A stretch of 64,000 nt of DNA from Bryoerythrophyllum caledonicum (GCA_963971425.1 OZ020516.1:12140593-12204592), one strand, 5' to 3'. Positions 50,833 through 63,933 are shown, numbered from the stretch's first letter. Notes: generated from the sequence alone by a model not told the origin. Numbers and translations are program-made.

Positions 50833-50865
50833 TGGCTAAGTGCATAATTGCTTAATTGCGTGTTT
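50833..50865 (-). repeat. right terminal inverted repeat, 33 bp
   Basis: Reverse complement of 42181-42213 with one mismatch. Flanked outside by ATAGTG and then repeat R1. Confidence 0.9.
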
Positions 50866-50867
50866 AT

Positions 50868-51480
50868 AGTGTTTAAACTTACCGTATATTGGTAGTGAAA
50901 CCTATGGATTTTGGAGGGTGTAATACTTTAACCATCGATAGATTCTTGCAAGAGTTCTTTTACTTTGAATTAGAGTTGTTCACATGTGCACTAGGTTGAT
51001 AGCTTTGCATTGACATATCATATGTGAAGAAAATATTTATACACAATTACTGGTGATTTTTTAACTTTTTTCTACTTGATTGTATACAAAAATGTTCCAA
51101 CCTTATACGAATTGAAACGGAAGTTTTGTATGTGAGGAGAGAGATCAACAATTACAAAACAATGAAAACTGTCTTAAAGACAAAGTTCAATCAAAATTTA
51201 AAACCAAAATCAATGTGCATGTGTGTGAAATTCAACATAATATGTGGAATAGTATTCGCTGTATTCAATGTATTTTAGTGTATTTGATGTATTTTGTGTT
51301 GTATTCCTTGCTTTTCAAAGAGTTCTATAAATTCCAAATTATGATATGATTGTTGGAGAGTGTTCATGTAATGTGTGCGCAATCTGAACCACATATCTTG
51401 AAGCCAAATTCCTAATGGATTTCATGCAAATTGGATTTCAGCACCTCCAAAGTCCCATTTTGGGTTTTTTGGTGGTAAAG
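50868..51480 (+). repeat. Dispersed repeat R1, right half
   Basis: It continues the homology to 29728-30290, sharing GATTCTTGCAAGA and TATACAAAAATGTTCCAA. Confidence 0.8.
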
Positions 51481-51689
51481 GATTAATTCTTATCAGCGAG
51501 CATGTGCTTCTCCTCACGTGAAACTTTCAAATTGCCACGACTAACTCAATTTTTGTCCAAATCAAGCAAATAAGGTGTTTTTTGACATCTACATTTTCTG
51601 TAAACGTCAAAAACCACCTCATATGCCCAATTCGGATAGAGTATAAGTTGCGGTCTTCAGAAGATTGCATATAAGATACTCTGACATCT

Positions 51690-52480
51690 CTCAACTTCTG
51701 GACCATTTATTTTTTAGTTTCTTCTACTATTCAGATACTAAACGTGCACAAGTGAAAAAATATATTTTGCAATCTTGACTGGAATTGGCAAATAGTGTAG
51801 TAGTTGGCATTTAGTGTATTGTTTTGTCACTACACTAAATTTGATGTTTAGTGTAGTGGTACAAATAGTGTAGTCACCCCACTACACTAATTGTCAATAA
51901 GTTGAGGATTAGTCTCAAATTGCCACATTACGAATAGGTCACCAACTTCATTAATATGGGCATCTTTACCTCTATTGGGGCCTACCCTCATTTGATATTC
52001 AACCAGCTGTGGATATTCAAATGCCATTAACTCACTCCTATATTGTATGAATTGGACATATGAGGTGTTTTTTGGCATCTACACTTTTCATAGATGTTAA
52101 AAAACACCTCATATGTCCAATTCGGACAAAATTTGAGTGACTTATGACCTTCAAAAGGTTGCATAAATGTTTACAGCACAGTGGACCAACAATATTCCTG
52201 CACTTTTGTTTCCCACTTTTACTAAAATTTCAGATCTCTATACTAAATGCCAAGAAGTCAAAAAAAATTGTTCCAAATTTTACTAGAGTTTGCAAATAGT
52301 GTAGGAGTTGACAATTAGTGTGCCACATTATCATTGCACTAAATGCAAAGTTTGCAAAAAGTGTCCTAGTTTGCATTTAGTGTCTCCTACACTAAACATC
52401 AAAGATAGAGGACACTAATTGCCGAGTTTGCAAGTAGTTATTTAGTGCCCACTACACTAAATGAGATTTGTAGTGTAGTA
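51690..52480. repeat. CACTACAC-family elements, clustered and rearranged
   Basis: Multiple CACTACACTAAA/TTTAGTGTAGTG motifs (51830, 51855, 51882, 52450) separate segments homologous to 30333-30659. At least two partial copies are juxtaposed. No coding capacity. Confidence 0.6.
52049..52123. repeat. 25-bp perfect-stem hairpin
   Basis: The left arm begins GAATTGGACATATGAGG and its exact complement ends at 52123, with a 25-nt loop. A related segment (CACCTCATATGCCCAATTC) occurs at 51611-51630. Confidence 0.8.
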
Positions 52481-52779
52481 AGTGAGAGTGAGTAAAAGAG
52501 GGTAGACATGCCATGCATAACAACCTGTTTCTCATGAGACGTAGACAAGCAGCATTGGGAACCACACAAACCCTTCCTTCAATAGAGAGTAATATGAATA
52601 ATGTGATGGGGGCCCGACCCCATTTATATTTGAGAAGTGCGTCAACCTCAGCCCACAATCAATCTAAACTCTAGATCTCAATTCTGCCACTGTAATCTGA
52701 CTCGCATTACAAGGGTCTGAGAACCTCTACCTCATCTGCACGTTACAAGGCAAGCGGCAACCGAAGGCTGCATCAATTC

Positions 52780-55700
52780 TCATTTCTGCGATCTTCCCTT
52801 TGAGCTAATCTTTTTCGTCGTTGAGCTTGATTTGCTCTTACCCTGCACAAAAGGACAGAATTTCAATAATTCTTCTCTAGAAATATTACACGTGATAGTT
52901 GACTTGTGCTATGGTAAAAGAAATCCTAAGCTTGAAAGGAGCCACTTGCACTGAACAACTGTACATGGAAGATAATGGCAGATAACAGATGGAAGGAGAA
53001 TCAGCTTGGACTTACCGTCTTTGACTTGCCACGTTTGATCTTTCCACGTGCTCTGTTCTTCTGTTCCTTCAACTTATATATCCGCACCATCCAGTGGTGA
53101 GTTGTGAAGACCTTCAACACACAACGCTTGGGTAGTCAGTAAAAGCTCCAGCGAACATTCTCTAGACTCACAGATGAGAGGGAGCTGCTGCTGCCTAAGG
53201 AGCCAAAAGAGACGGTTACCTCTTCAAAGTGTGTGAGCTTGAAGTGCTTTCTTCCGATTTCAGTCCGCCTAACCCTGTCGAAGCCCTTTCCATCCATAGA
53301 TGCTTCCGCAAACCTGCCCCCAAAGACCCAAAGTTCAGCTGCGAATTAGAATCACTAGAGTTGTTTGTAAAGTCACCCAAAGTTTCAATAATAAAAAATG
53401 AGATCAGAGGTTAAAACTCATGGTATCTTTGCCTCACAGGACGTGCTGGGCAAAAAACGAAAAAATTGACACTTTCATACCTGTAGTAGGATAACTTGTA
53501 CATCAGGGAGTTGAGCATCGTAGGTGTCGCCTGGTCATCGATACGGTAATTGCCATCCCTCTGTCACACAACACAGTCACGTTAAGATATCTGACGAGAG
53601 GTGATATCGTTCAATGCCATGATGCCAAAGCTATGGAAGAACGTACCAGGTAGTCCGGCTCTTTGATATGGGGGAACACACCGCCCCCTATCCGCACCAT
53701 CCACAGGAACTTGTTGATGTCATCACTCGGATACCCCACCAATCCTCCGAAGACAACGAACACGTACTTCACATCCAGGGATCTGTAGATATCCCATGCT
53801 GCCTTCTCCGGGGAAGACATCGCCATGCCAACAGTGGCTATGTGTGTGTTATTCCACGTGTTGTTGTCCACAATCACAGTCCTGTTCGCCATTGCAGTTG
53901 TTTGGTACCCATAATCCCACCAGGAAGCCACCTACATCACACAGAAATTGAAGCACATATCAGTGAACAGAGTAACAGAAGAAGAGGTCTAGTTTCGACA
54001 TAGTACATGCAACAGTCGTTCAACAGGTAGGATTTGTGCTTGAAATTAATTGAACAGTGACATCCTTCTGGTTAGGGCCTGATGAGGAGTACTACTGCTT
54101 CTTCTGCAATGATATCCACGTTCAGCTGGGCCAAAGTGAAATGACACTTTCAGTATCACAGAACAGATGTGAAATAGGATACCTTGTCATTCTCATCGGT
54201 GTTGTGGTTGAGCCATCCATATGCTTCTCTGAAATCGTCGAAGACATGCACTCCGTCCTCTGTACGCGATGTCAATACAATAGAAGGGGCCGAGTAAGCC
54301 TCAGCCGCCGCCCAAACACAATGAACCTGCAGCCAGTTTGAAAAACCATCAACTTTAAGAAAGATATAAAACAAACCATGTGGACAAAAACTAATTAAAA
54401 ATGCAGAGGGGAACAAAATCCTGCTCTCAGATTATGGTGAGCACTGAAAGAACTTACCACATAGAAGCTTGCCAACAGAATGAGGAGCACGAGACCGACA
54501 GCAGATGCTTCCACGGGAAGAAGTGCTAACTTGTCCTCTGGAGACTCCTCTGGAACGTGCTTCTTTTCCATAGCGTCCCTCTCTTTCCGTTGCTTCCGCT
54601 TCGCCACTCTCTCCTTAACTTTCTCAGTGTTCGCTTCCTTGGTCTTCTCCTTCAAAGCAGAAGCCGCTGAGGATGCGGATGAGGCAATCGAGCTGGGCGT
54701 CTCTTCCTGCTAGGTTTGTGATTTGTCAGGCCCCTCAATGAAATCGACCAAGCTCAGCAAGAAACAGCGCTGAAAGAAGCTACGAAAACACCTTACCGTT
54801 TCTGTGGCAAGCAAAGTTGGGGGTGCTGCAGGCGCATACTTGATAGACCTTGTGAGCGTATCAAACGCTGCAGACAGTGCAATACCTCCCACTATACAAG
54901 CTGCTGGGGCTAGCACAAGCATAAGCCGGACCTGGAGTCACAAATAAGCAAGTTCAAAAATAACAGGAATAAGTTGGACAGAAGCTGAGAACATCAAGGG
55001 GCACAGAAGCTGAGAACCATGGTAAAATAACCAATTATGAGAGGTGCACGTACCATCACTCCAGAGAAGTACACCGAAGTAACCAAGTACAGAATGATGA
55101 AGGTGCTGGAATCGGTTAGTGGCCGGAAACATGCCTGCGAATTCCAAAGTATCAGAATGAATTTCTCATCGAGCCAACCACGTCAAACAAGTGACCGAGA
55201 TGATGCATGATTTGCATGCTTCATACCTTACGCAGAAAAGAGGGAGAGCGTCATTCACAGCATTAAAGCATTTCGGAAGCAGAGACGGCTAGTAAGGTCC
55301 TTACGATGATTCCAGCTGGGGCTAGGAAGGCCAAAATGTTAATGTCCATGAAATATGAAGGCCAGGTAGGTGGCTGATGCTCACTAACACTAGCAATGAT
55401 TGGGATGTACTTGCTTGCATAGGTCCTGAACAACCACATCACACCCCAGAAGTCAGCATGTAAACCCTCTTCATATCATAATCACAATAGCTACCCATAT
55501 CATAGTAGACCATACAAACCACCAAAATAAAAACGCACACATCCTGCAAGAAAAAGATTGTCACTTGTCTGCATTACCCTTGAGAACAAACGCATCAAGA
55601 TACGAAGATAGGAAATCCAAGATTACGTACGGGTCAAGCAAACTTAAACTTCGCCCACTCCATCCCTTCGTTGGGCTGGCTGCCACTAAGGCAATGAGTA

Positions 55701-58700
55701 TCCCAACGAGCACCACAGCGCCCGTCCTGTATAAATTACACAACCACTCTTAAGTAGTGACCACAGAAATAGCACATGCTGAAAGAATGTATGTTAAGCG
55801 GGAAAAACCAAGAAAAACAAAAAAAAACTTACACTCCAATGGTGACAACTACAGTGAATGCCATGCGGTAGGTCTTTTCATCAAGAGTACGACGAATATA
55901 GCGCTCCAAGGCCACTACATGTAGAATAACAAACACCTGCCACAAAAGGAAATTTAAGGATGCAAGTGCATAACAAAGCCACTAGAGATTTAAGTTCACA
56001 AAACTCAATTCAGTGAGGAAACACCACGAACCAGGAAAGAGGCAAAGTGCTCTGAAGTCATAACAGCATTGAAACCCACAACAGGCACAAGCGCTGCTAA
56101 AAGAGTTCCCAGAATCACCTGCACAGCATATCTTAATTCCATGAGTATGCCAACACCTCAAAAAAAGTGGACGAGACATGAGTGTCTCCCAAAAACAATA
56201 GATGTGGCAAAGTACCGAAGGAAAGGAACATGAGGGACACTTCTCGGAAACAATTTTGTAAAGACAGAAGGTGTACCAAGGGTGCATAAGCAATGTAGAG
56301 GCGTGCGGAGTAACGGCCAGTGACCAGGCACATTAATACATGGATTGGGATGAGGTTGATTATGAATGTGTATCCGCCCCAGGAACAAACCTGTAAAACA
56401 CAGCTGAATGAATACTGGGACGAAAGAATGCATAATACTGCTAGGATATTGGGCATTAGAACAATTTGTAAAATGGACTTACAGCTGTTGTTGATGAAAT
56501 CCTAAAGAATGACATCAAATTGGAGAAAATCAAGAAGTATGCCACTAGTAGATTACTTTAAAAGAGATATACAACTGAAGTCTGAGGTAAGACGGATTGA
56601 ACAATTACGCACCATGTAAAAGTAAGCAAGGGAGTTCAAAGTTGCATAAAAAAGGGACCCTGTGTTCAAAGTCTGCAAACCAACACCGACGCAGAAGTGG
56701 ATCAATTGCAGTACACCTCGCTCGTTTAATCAAAAGAAGGAATATTACAATACAACGTCACAATGGAAAGTATAACCCACCTTGACATACAAGTAGAAGG
56801 TGAACACAAGAGCAAAGATAGCAACCGCTTCGTTGTCGTAGCTACCAGCTACAGATCTTGAGATGTACGATGGAACCTAGATTCAACACAATGCCCAATT
56901 AGAACATCACCTTATATTCAAATCGAGTGAGTCATCTAAAAAATCTGTCTGATCGCTTGAAAGAAAAAGTGATGGTTGCGAGGTTATGCATCCTCGTACC
57001 ATAGCAAGGAGAACTGCAGCTGTGAGTCCTGCGCCTGTCCCTTTCACTTCCTGTAAAATTGAGAGCAAGTCTTCACTTCCACAAACCACATCTATGTATC
57101 GCCTCAAGAAAAAAACCTTCTTTCCAGAGACGCAGCAAAAGCATGGTACTAGATTATCATTGGACATGAACTGCAAGCATAATACAGTCAGAAAAGCTCC
57201 TTCAAACTTTTACATATCAATGTGTATCACCACTTCACGTAGTAACCGATGCTAGAAATGCACTAACCTTGGTCAACAGAAATGTAGCCCACGACGCAAA
57301 CGCTGAGAAGACTGGCGCGGTGAATACGCACACTGTCTCTACCGACAAGGGGATGTTTATTTTTTGCGCCAACCTGTACAAACATAAGTACTCAAGCACG
57401 GTCGAAAACATAGCAGAAATAACAGAAATTATAGAGAAAAAACAAAAAATTGATTCAAACTAGTAACAGAGCACTCCGCTTACCACCACATCGTTCCTGC
57501 TGTCAATGTGAGGCCTGGGTACACAGTTCCTCCAATCACTCTCCCCAATGGATACCTGGGATATTTGGCAAAGAATCAATACACATAACAATGCTCAACG
57601 CTGCTGCGGTAGGTAGATCAACCATCCTCGCAAGATAAAAAGCTACTCAGTCATGTTTCAAAGCATCACCCAGCTTAACCCTTACACGTCAGAAGGTCAC
57701 AGTATTCTACATGTATGGTGTCGTATTTGAACATGATAAAGGTTCAGATATTGAAATGACCTCCAAATGAAAGATTTTAGTTGAAGAATATTCAATCCAA
57801 AGGTAAAAATCTTGCTAAACTTTATTACATTTTTTATATTCTACATAGTCAAATACGTGCCTGTAGATACGGTTCCCGACTGACATTTAAGGGTTAACTG
57901 ATTCGGAATCAGCCGACTCTTATATCATGTTTTAGGAGGAAGAGTGACAATGCTCACCATGTTCTGTCATCAAACCAGTTCCAGAACTCGTAAATGCCAG
58001 CCTTAGTCAAGTACTGCCAAAACCACAGCATGACAAGTCCTCAGTAAGGCATCAAGCGGAAGGAAAGATCCTCTCCCTGGGCTATTTCAAAAGAAAGCTG
58101 CCACCAATTCACATACCTGGGTGACCCTGTAGTTAAAATAGGGATCGAATTCGTGAATGATACTCTCATACTTGATGACCTGTGAAAAAAACAAAACACC
58201 ACCGCAGCAGCAGCAGCCTATAAACCAACTGGCTCAAAAAGAAAAAAGAAAAAACATTCGCCTAGTAAAACATCGCCTTCTCATGTCATCCACATCAGAG
58301 TAGGAATTTTCAGCACAGAGTACAACAAAGAGTCGACATCCGAAGGAAATGTCGCCATCATCACCAGCAATACCACAATGCGGATCCAAACCCTAATCAG
58401 AAGCTCCCAAGATCAAGAAACGATTCGAAACAAAGAAGCCATGAGTCCAGTTATCTGATCACAACGCAGTACTGCTCACTAGGATAAAGCTACACAAGCC
58501 AAAAATTGGGAAAAACAGCTAGTTACTACAGAAACTGAACCGATGTTCTGAATTGCAGCAACTGGCTAATTGGATTCCACTTAACGAAAACCTAAACGAA
58601 CTACACGGGTTGCTCCCTACTGATCTGCATTGTCGGTGAGATGAGGGGACTACTCACAGAGAACAAGCGGATGGAGAACGCGAGGACGCCGATGAGCGCG

Positions 58701-58753
58701 AGGATGGTGGCGAACACCAGCAAGCCGAGCGGCCCGCCCTCCGAGGCTGCCAT
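52780..58753 (-). CDS. STT3: Oligosaccharyltransferase catalytic subunit STT3
   Basis: Twenty-two exons: 58753-58658, 58179-58117, 58013-57958, 57555-57484, 57373-57268, 57050-57000, 56876-56781, 56672-56613, 56390-56277, 56118-56032, 55936-55833, 55726-55631, 55425-55305, 55134-55054, 54931-54797, 54709-54458, 54326-54183, 53931-53647, 53560-53481, 53313-53220, 53111-53016 and 52842-52780. All are GT-AG; lengths sum to 2,352 nt (783 residues). STT3 transfers the lipid-linked glycan to Asn in N-x-S/T sites in the ER lumen. Visible hallmarks are FDPYFNYR (acid motif), [14 protein letters not shown], many transmembrane segments, the [10 protein letters not shown] loop, and WWDYGYQ in the lumenal domain. 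A charged, Lys-rich insert (exon 16) and Ser/Lys-rich C-terminal tail are also present. Length resembles plant STT3A (about 780) more than STT3B (about 735), from memory. The exon 16 acceptor is ambiguous by 3 nt. Confidence 0.95.
57675..57897 (+). mobile_element. piggyBac-like MITE, family B, in STT3 intron 3
   Basis: It starts TTAACCCTTACACGTCAG and ends CTGACATTTAAGGGTTAA, with TTAA at each end. The body is homologous to 39271-39494 (inverted) and to the truncated copy at the right window edge. It lies inside the intron between exons 3 and 4 and leaves both splice sites intact. Confidence 0.8.
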
Positions 58754-60619
58754 GGAGAAAAAAACCCAACAAAAACCCAACTCCGAAACCCAACTCACAT
58801 CCGATCCGGAGCCGATTCTGGGAAGACAGAAGCGATTCCTGAGCCTGCTTCTTCCCGGGTGCGATCTCGCGGTCGGCCTGCGCGAAGGGCTTTGGCTCCG
58901 AACGGGCGCAGCGCGTCGAAGCTTGCGCAAGCGCACACAACGCACGCTCTCAGTGCGCTTCCGCGACCAGCTATATGTCAGAGCCGTAGATTTCAGGGGG
59001 GGCCCTGTACGGCCCCCGAAGATTGAATCGGATTTCGGGTGGGGGTGACGGGTTTGGGCTTCACTTTTCTTAGGTTGAGTGGGACTCTGTGCTTAAATGT
59101 ACGTAGGGTTCAAGATTTTGGTTCCTAAGGATCATGTATATAATAATAGGATCAGTTTCCGTGCGTGCGTGTGATTAAGCTTATACATTTATTGTTTTTG
59201 GAATTAATGGTGTCTATCCTCGAGAGGGGGAAGTAATCTTTTACCCGGAGGGCATTGACTTGGTTTAGTAACAAAAAGACCATGTGTTCACATCGGCCTC
59301 TACTAGAGACTAGAGTTCTTCTATATTCTACGAAGCATGAACTTTAGTTGCTCAGATGTTAAAATTTGTGTGGAAAGAGTTAAATTTTCCAGAGAAGAAG
59401 AACGTCTACATAGCATGAGCGGTGTGCTTGACGGTAGTGGGGACTTAGGGAACTTGGAAGAAGTGGGGACTTGGCCTATGTATATAGCTGTCGTTGGATT
59501 ATACACGAGCTAACAAAGCAGCACAAGTCCTTGTCCCGCCACGTCATCAAGACCCCCAAAATGGAGTGGAGTGTACATGTTTGTAAATAATATAAACTAT
59601 TATGTGAATAATGTTAAATGTTGAGTTTTTTTTGGAATTTTTGTTTTTGCATTCAAGGACTCTTGGCTAGTGAGTTGTAAAATCATGATCGTTACGAGAA
59701 ACTAAAGGGTTCAAACGTTCCAACCAGTTCGAAGAGTCACATGTGTTGTTGACTCTTATCTCCTCCAAAGAAAAGATGCACTTGTCTCAACACCCACTTT
59801 GAGCTCCACACTTCACTCGAAAATCCTTTCTTCTCCAACACACAATCCACAGATCATAGTTCATGGTACACTACAATAGGGATTCATTATAAACTTTTCA
59901 CAAATTAAGGTGAAGTGATGGTTTGCCTGACCTGTCAACTGATTGTTTTAACTTGGTGATGAATTCAGGCAGGAGTACAAGAGCTGCAGCAGGCAGCAGG
60001 ATCATCGACGTGGTTTGGGATGCCCGCCCTGTACGTCCAGATAGCACTGGCGATTCTCGCAGTAGTGGCGGTGTGGCAATGGCAGAAGCGCCGGAGACGC
60101 GGCAGGTGACATTCGGCGTGGCACGTGACGTTCGTGACAGACGTTGAGGCAGAGTCGAAAAGGGCCACTGGAGAGCCTTCAAGTCGATGAAGACGATTCA
60201 GCCACTGGAGCATAATTCTTCAAGTTTTTGCGGGCACCATGTGCATTGATACAAATCATCAGTTGCCTCTTCCATTTGCATGGACTCGGCAATCCCAGTT
60301 CTTGCAAGGGACCAGATTTTAACTCTGTAATTTTCACATGAAAAAGAGAGGTTTTGTTTCGCATCCTGACCTACGTGTTTTCAGACAGGAAAATAATACA
60401 CGCGGACATGTCATCATTCACATGCAGACAGAGCTTGCTAACCCTGCAATTATGCTAGAGAGACAGCAACCAATTACAGTAAATCTACAGGAACAGTATG
60501 GTGTAAGATCCAAGATGAGGACAAGAGTCCACAGTGGAAAATTTGACACAATTTGTGAGTGAAGGAACCTGAAATCGATATGGGGCTCCCGCTTGAGCGA
60601 TTGGAGAAAGAGAGAGCTG
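58754..60619. other. STT3 promoter and TRMO 3' flank
   Basis: About 1.87 kb. Small frames near 58.6-59.05 kb and 59.9-60.2 kb show no recognisable features. The first 250 bp are GC-rich, as expected of a promoter and leader. Nothing else supportable. Confidence 0.5.
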
Positions 60620-63499
60620 CTACGCATTGTTGGAAAACAGGTGCCTCCAATTCCGAGGGTCAAAATCGCGAGAAGCGGGCGGCTTCAGTGCTTTCGTGAG
60701 AGAGGCTCCTTCAACTACTACCTTACCATCCTCAAGCAGCGTGTAGGAAACATCCACGCCCTCCAACACTAAATGATACACTACCTTGTCATCTCTCTCG
60801 ATCTTCTGGTACTCCGCATCCTCGGTGGTCTTGTCAACCACCTCAGGCGAGGTCGTAGATTGATCGGCGAGGTCGTCGGTCTGGTCGAAGCTTTCGGCGT
60901 TGTCTAGTGCTTTTTGCAAAGCGTCAAAGCTGACGTCCTTGGGAGCATTGAGATACTGCTCATTCAAAGCGCTCAAAATAGCGTTGTGAGGCTTTTGGCG
61001 CTGGCTCAAGGACCGTATGTCACGAGACAACACTTGCTTCAGAAGTCCCTGAAACTCTGTCCAGCTCGAGTACAGTGACAACTTTCCCTGGAAAGCAAAC
61101 ACACATGAGTTTCCAGAATTAAATCATGGAAAAGACACACAACATGTACTACTGCCTACAAAGTATCATTCAACGGTTCACACAGTCTTTTGTCAAAAAC
61201 TGAAAATCCAATCATTGTGCTCCACATGAACAACTCAACACCCGAGAAAGACTCACCATTGTTTCCCAACATTTAGCAAGTTCTTCGCAGAAGCTCTTTG
61301 TGAAGTCGACTGATGCCATAGCAATAACGTCATCATCTCCCCCAGCCTGCAGCATTAGTATTAAGAAAATCAAGAGTCTTCATCTGGCCTTTTTCCAGTT
61401 CAAGGTAGAGACGAAAACAGATATCACACAGCATCTTAGCAACCAGAATGGCAAAAGTAGCAAAAGAAATTAATACCTTCACCCAAGAGGGTGCAATTGC
61501 ATCTGGAACAGAGTCGCAATAAGGTAGGTATGGCTTTATGTCCAAGACTGGCTGTTAAACACAAACCAAAGTCAGCGTCATCCTTTTCAGTGACAGAAGA
61601 AAATAGCCCATAAGATACGCCCTGGTTGGAAACCATCTAGATTCATGATTTTTGATGGATTCCCAATGACACAAAACGTCTTACAAATCTACAATAACAA
61701 GTTCAGCAGATCGAGATTTATTGTCAAGTGCCAAGTACCGTGCCATCAACCAGATCGGCTCCAGATAAGAGCAAAGTTGCTCCTTGGATACCTTCAACCT
61801 ATGCATATATAGCAATGGAAAAAGAGTCAGTCAGAGTTAGAAGCAGCAATATCTTGATGGTAGCCCTCTTACATAGGATTTGAATCCACATCCTTTTGCA
61901 TACTCACCTATACACAAGGTTGCTAAATCATCTCTTGATGCAGAAGCGAAAGAAAAGGAACTGAAGATGAAGGACGAGGGCATTATTTCAGAAATACAGG
62001 ACACGAAGCCCTACTACCACGCAACAATCAGAAACAAGTGTTGAAAATCATGCATGTACCTTGGCAACAGTCAGGCCTATGGGACAAGGGCGATGTGGAG
62101 TACGTGTAGCAAAGACTCCCATCTTGCCTCCATCCAGTCGAGGCACCCGCACCTAACTACAACGAACATTGGCTTTCGTTAGCGGCTACACACCATAATG
62201 ACATCAAAGAGATGAACTGTGCTCACTTTCATCAACCCACTAGATGACGGAAATTTACGAATCTTGACATCGGGAGTTAGACATCAAACCTATCAAGAGG
62301 TGCAGGTACCACTTGATAAGAGAAGATTGTCCATTACCTTAGCTTTGAAGTCTTTGTGAGGTGGTTGCTTCCAAAGTCCAGGAAGGTCAGTGTTCTCGTG
62401 GAACACGTAAATGAGCCAGCAGTGCGAGTACTGTGAGAGGCCATCAAATGCCTCGGCTGCCACATTTTTACTTGACAACACCAGGCTTGCTCTTGCAAAA
62501 GTCACTAACATCGGCTGTCGTGGTGTCCCATTCCTGCAAGAGTAATGAGAATGTATCAAAGGTCCAACTAACAAAGCAAGAGTTTCATAAAGCATACTAT
62601 TCAAATTCAGGGAGCTAGAAAAGAAAAATGGCACGCACATCCAACAAGAAAAGAGTACCGATCAAAATTAGCTGGAAAGACTCTCTGCCACAAGAAAACA
62701 GTGACACTCTAGTTCACCTTGTGGAGAAACATGACCGGATAAGCCCAATCGGGGTCATAGGATAAGATGCACTGCCAGCCTTCTCGTCTTTGCTACTCAA
62801 CAATGCTTGCCGAAGCTCCTGCACTCAGCATGAGCTCCAACAACTCAACAACTCAAAATAACCATTTCCAGCCAACAGACACTAGAAAAAAATCCTGAGC
62901 GCAACTAGAGTGACAAGATGAAAAGAAGAAAACACTGTACCCGTTGACCTCTAATACGTCCCATACGCTCAGCTTGCCGCTGCTTGTGGGCTGCAGCTAC
63001 CTGATTCTCAAGCTCCGCAATCCGAGCATACAACCGCTTCCTCCATTCCTGCACTGCTCAAATCCGCACCACTCTCTCAACCTTACATTCAAATTAAACC
63101 AAAGCAACCCAGTGCACTAACTCAAAAAACAGTACAATCAACCCACATAACAGCAAGTACATTAAAAACGACTTGTCAGCAGAAAACACAGAAGTAACTC
63201 TCCAAATCCCTTCCACACTATCACTGACAAAGCCTTTGGTTAGGGTTTAAGGTTTAAGAATTAGGGTTTAAGGTTTTTTGCTATTGAAAATTCATGAACA
63301 CTTGAAAGATCATGAATGCCCCGTGCTAAGTAGACGCCAACAGAAGCAAAGGAAACCCACGATCGACCCATAACACTAAACCCTAAGTAAAAACGCAGGA
63401 ACTAAGAGAAAAAAACTGACAGGAGAAGGCGGAGACGGCGATGGTGGCAGCCGCGGCAGCGAGGGAGAGCAGCACAGTCCATGAGGAAGGATTTCCCAT
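60620..63499 (-). CDS. TRMO: tRNA (adenine37-N6)-methyltransferase, TrmO/TsaA family
   Basis: Nine exons: 63499-63421, 63053-62941, 62818-62718, 62533-62338, 62152-62060, 61798-61739, 61551-61477, 61346-61257 and 61087-60620, all GT-AG, 1,275 nt (424 residues). The TsaA beta-barrel runs from PMTPIGLIRSCFSTRNGTPR through FDGLSQYSHCWLIYVFHEN, then VRVPRLDGGKMGVFATRTPH and RPCPIGLTVAK, and LDIKPYLPYCD. TrmO uses S-adenosylmethionine to N6-methylate t6A at position 37 of tRNA-Thr(GGU). The last exon carries the TrmO C-terminal region (VLSRDIRSLS, then YHLVLEGVDVSYTL). The N-terminus adds a hydrophobic segment (VLLSLAAAAATIAVSAFS) and a charged predicted coiled coil (exon 2), suggesting membrane or organelle association. 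The exon 2 acceptor was chosen at 63054 because the alternative 5 nt downstream gives a stop. Confidence 0.88.
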
Positions 63500-63933
63500 A
63501 GCGGAGAGAGGTGCTACTACAATTCTCGAAGAAGAAGAGGATGATGCGCCTCGTGTTTGCGCTCTGCTCTATCTCTGAGCGTGTATGTGAGTGCGTTGGA
63601 TTGCATTTCACGAGCGGAGGATGATTATGGCGGTTAACGAGCCTGGCGAGAGCGGGTTGCAGCGATTTCTGCACTCTTGGTGAGATGATCGCACGCGAAT
63701 GTGGCTCTGTCGTTGAGTTTCACGGGATGCCTCCCACCGCGCTTGGATGAATGAATAGTGTGTGCGATGAGCGACTTTTATCATCCATTTTATGGATGAA
63801 CGGACGACGAGACTTCACCCAAGTTTGGAGTTAGCCAAAGTTAGCGGCGAAAACAAACTATTCTGTAGTCCAACTTGGACTTTAGTAAACTTTTGAATTG
63901 ATTTTGCTATTAGAATGAAGTTTGAGTCAGATT
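63500..63933 (-). promoter_or_regulatory. TRMO promoter region
   Basis: Upstream of the TRMO ATG, 430 bp. No recognisable core elements. Telomere-like TTTAGGG/TTAGGG repeats occur within TRMO intron 1 (63238-63275). Confidence 0.4.

Larger units (their letters stand above)
42181..50865. mobile_element. 8.7-kb DNA transposon with three long frames (new multi-gene element)
   Basis: Terminal inverted repeats of 33 bp lie at 42181-42213 and 50833-50865, starting AAACACGCAATTAAGC, with one mismatch. A subterminal AGTGCACTKG follows at both ends. The dispersed repeat R1 resumes exactly on either side, and its empty copy at 29.7 kb confirms the boundaries. The flanking duplication is AT, TAT or TTAT; terminus and target overlap, so its length is ambiguous. 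It encodes a GHTHEDID-family protein on minus and two overlapping frames on plus, transcribed divergently. A piggyBac-like MITE has inserted in the 5' part of the minus gene, so this copy is probably immobile. Confidence 0.85.

Noticed and set aside
58601-59048. Plus-strand frame of 135 codons opposite STT3 exon 1
   Set aside because: Shadow in the GC-rich STT3 promoter and first exon.
63238-63275. Interstitial telomere
   Set aside because: Only a few degenerate TTTAGGG-like units within an intron; too short to be a telomeric tract.
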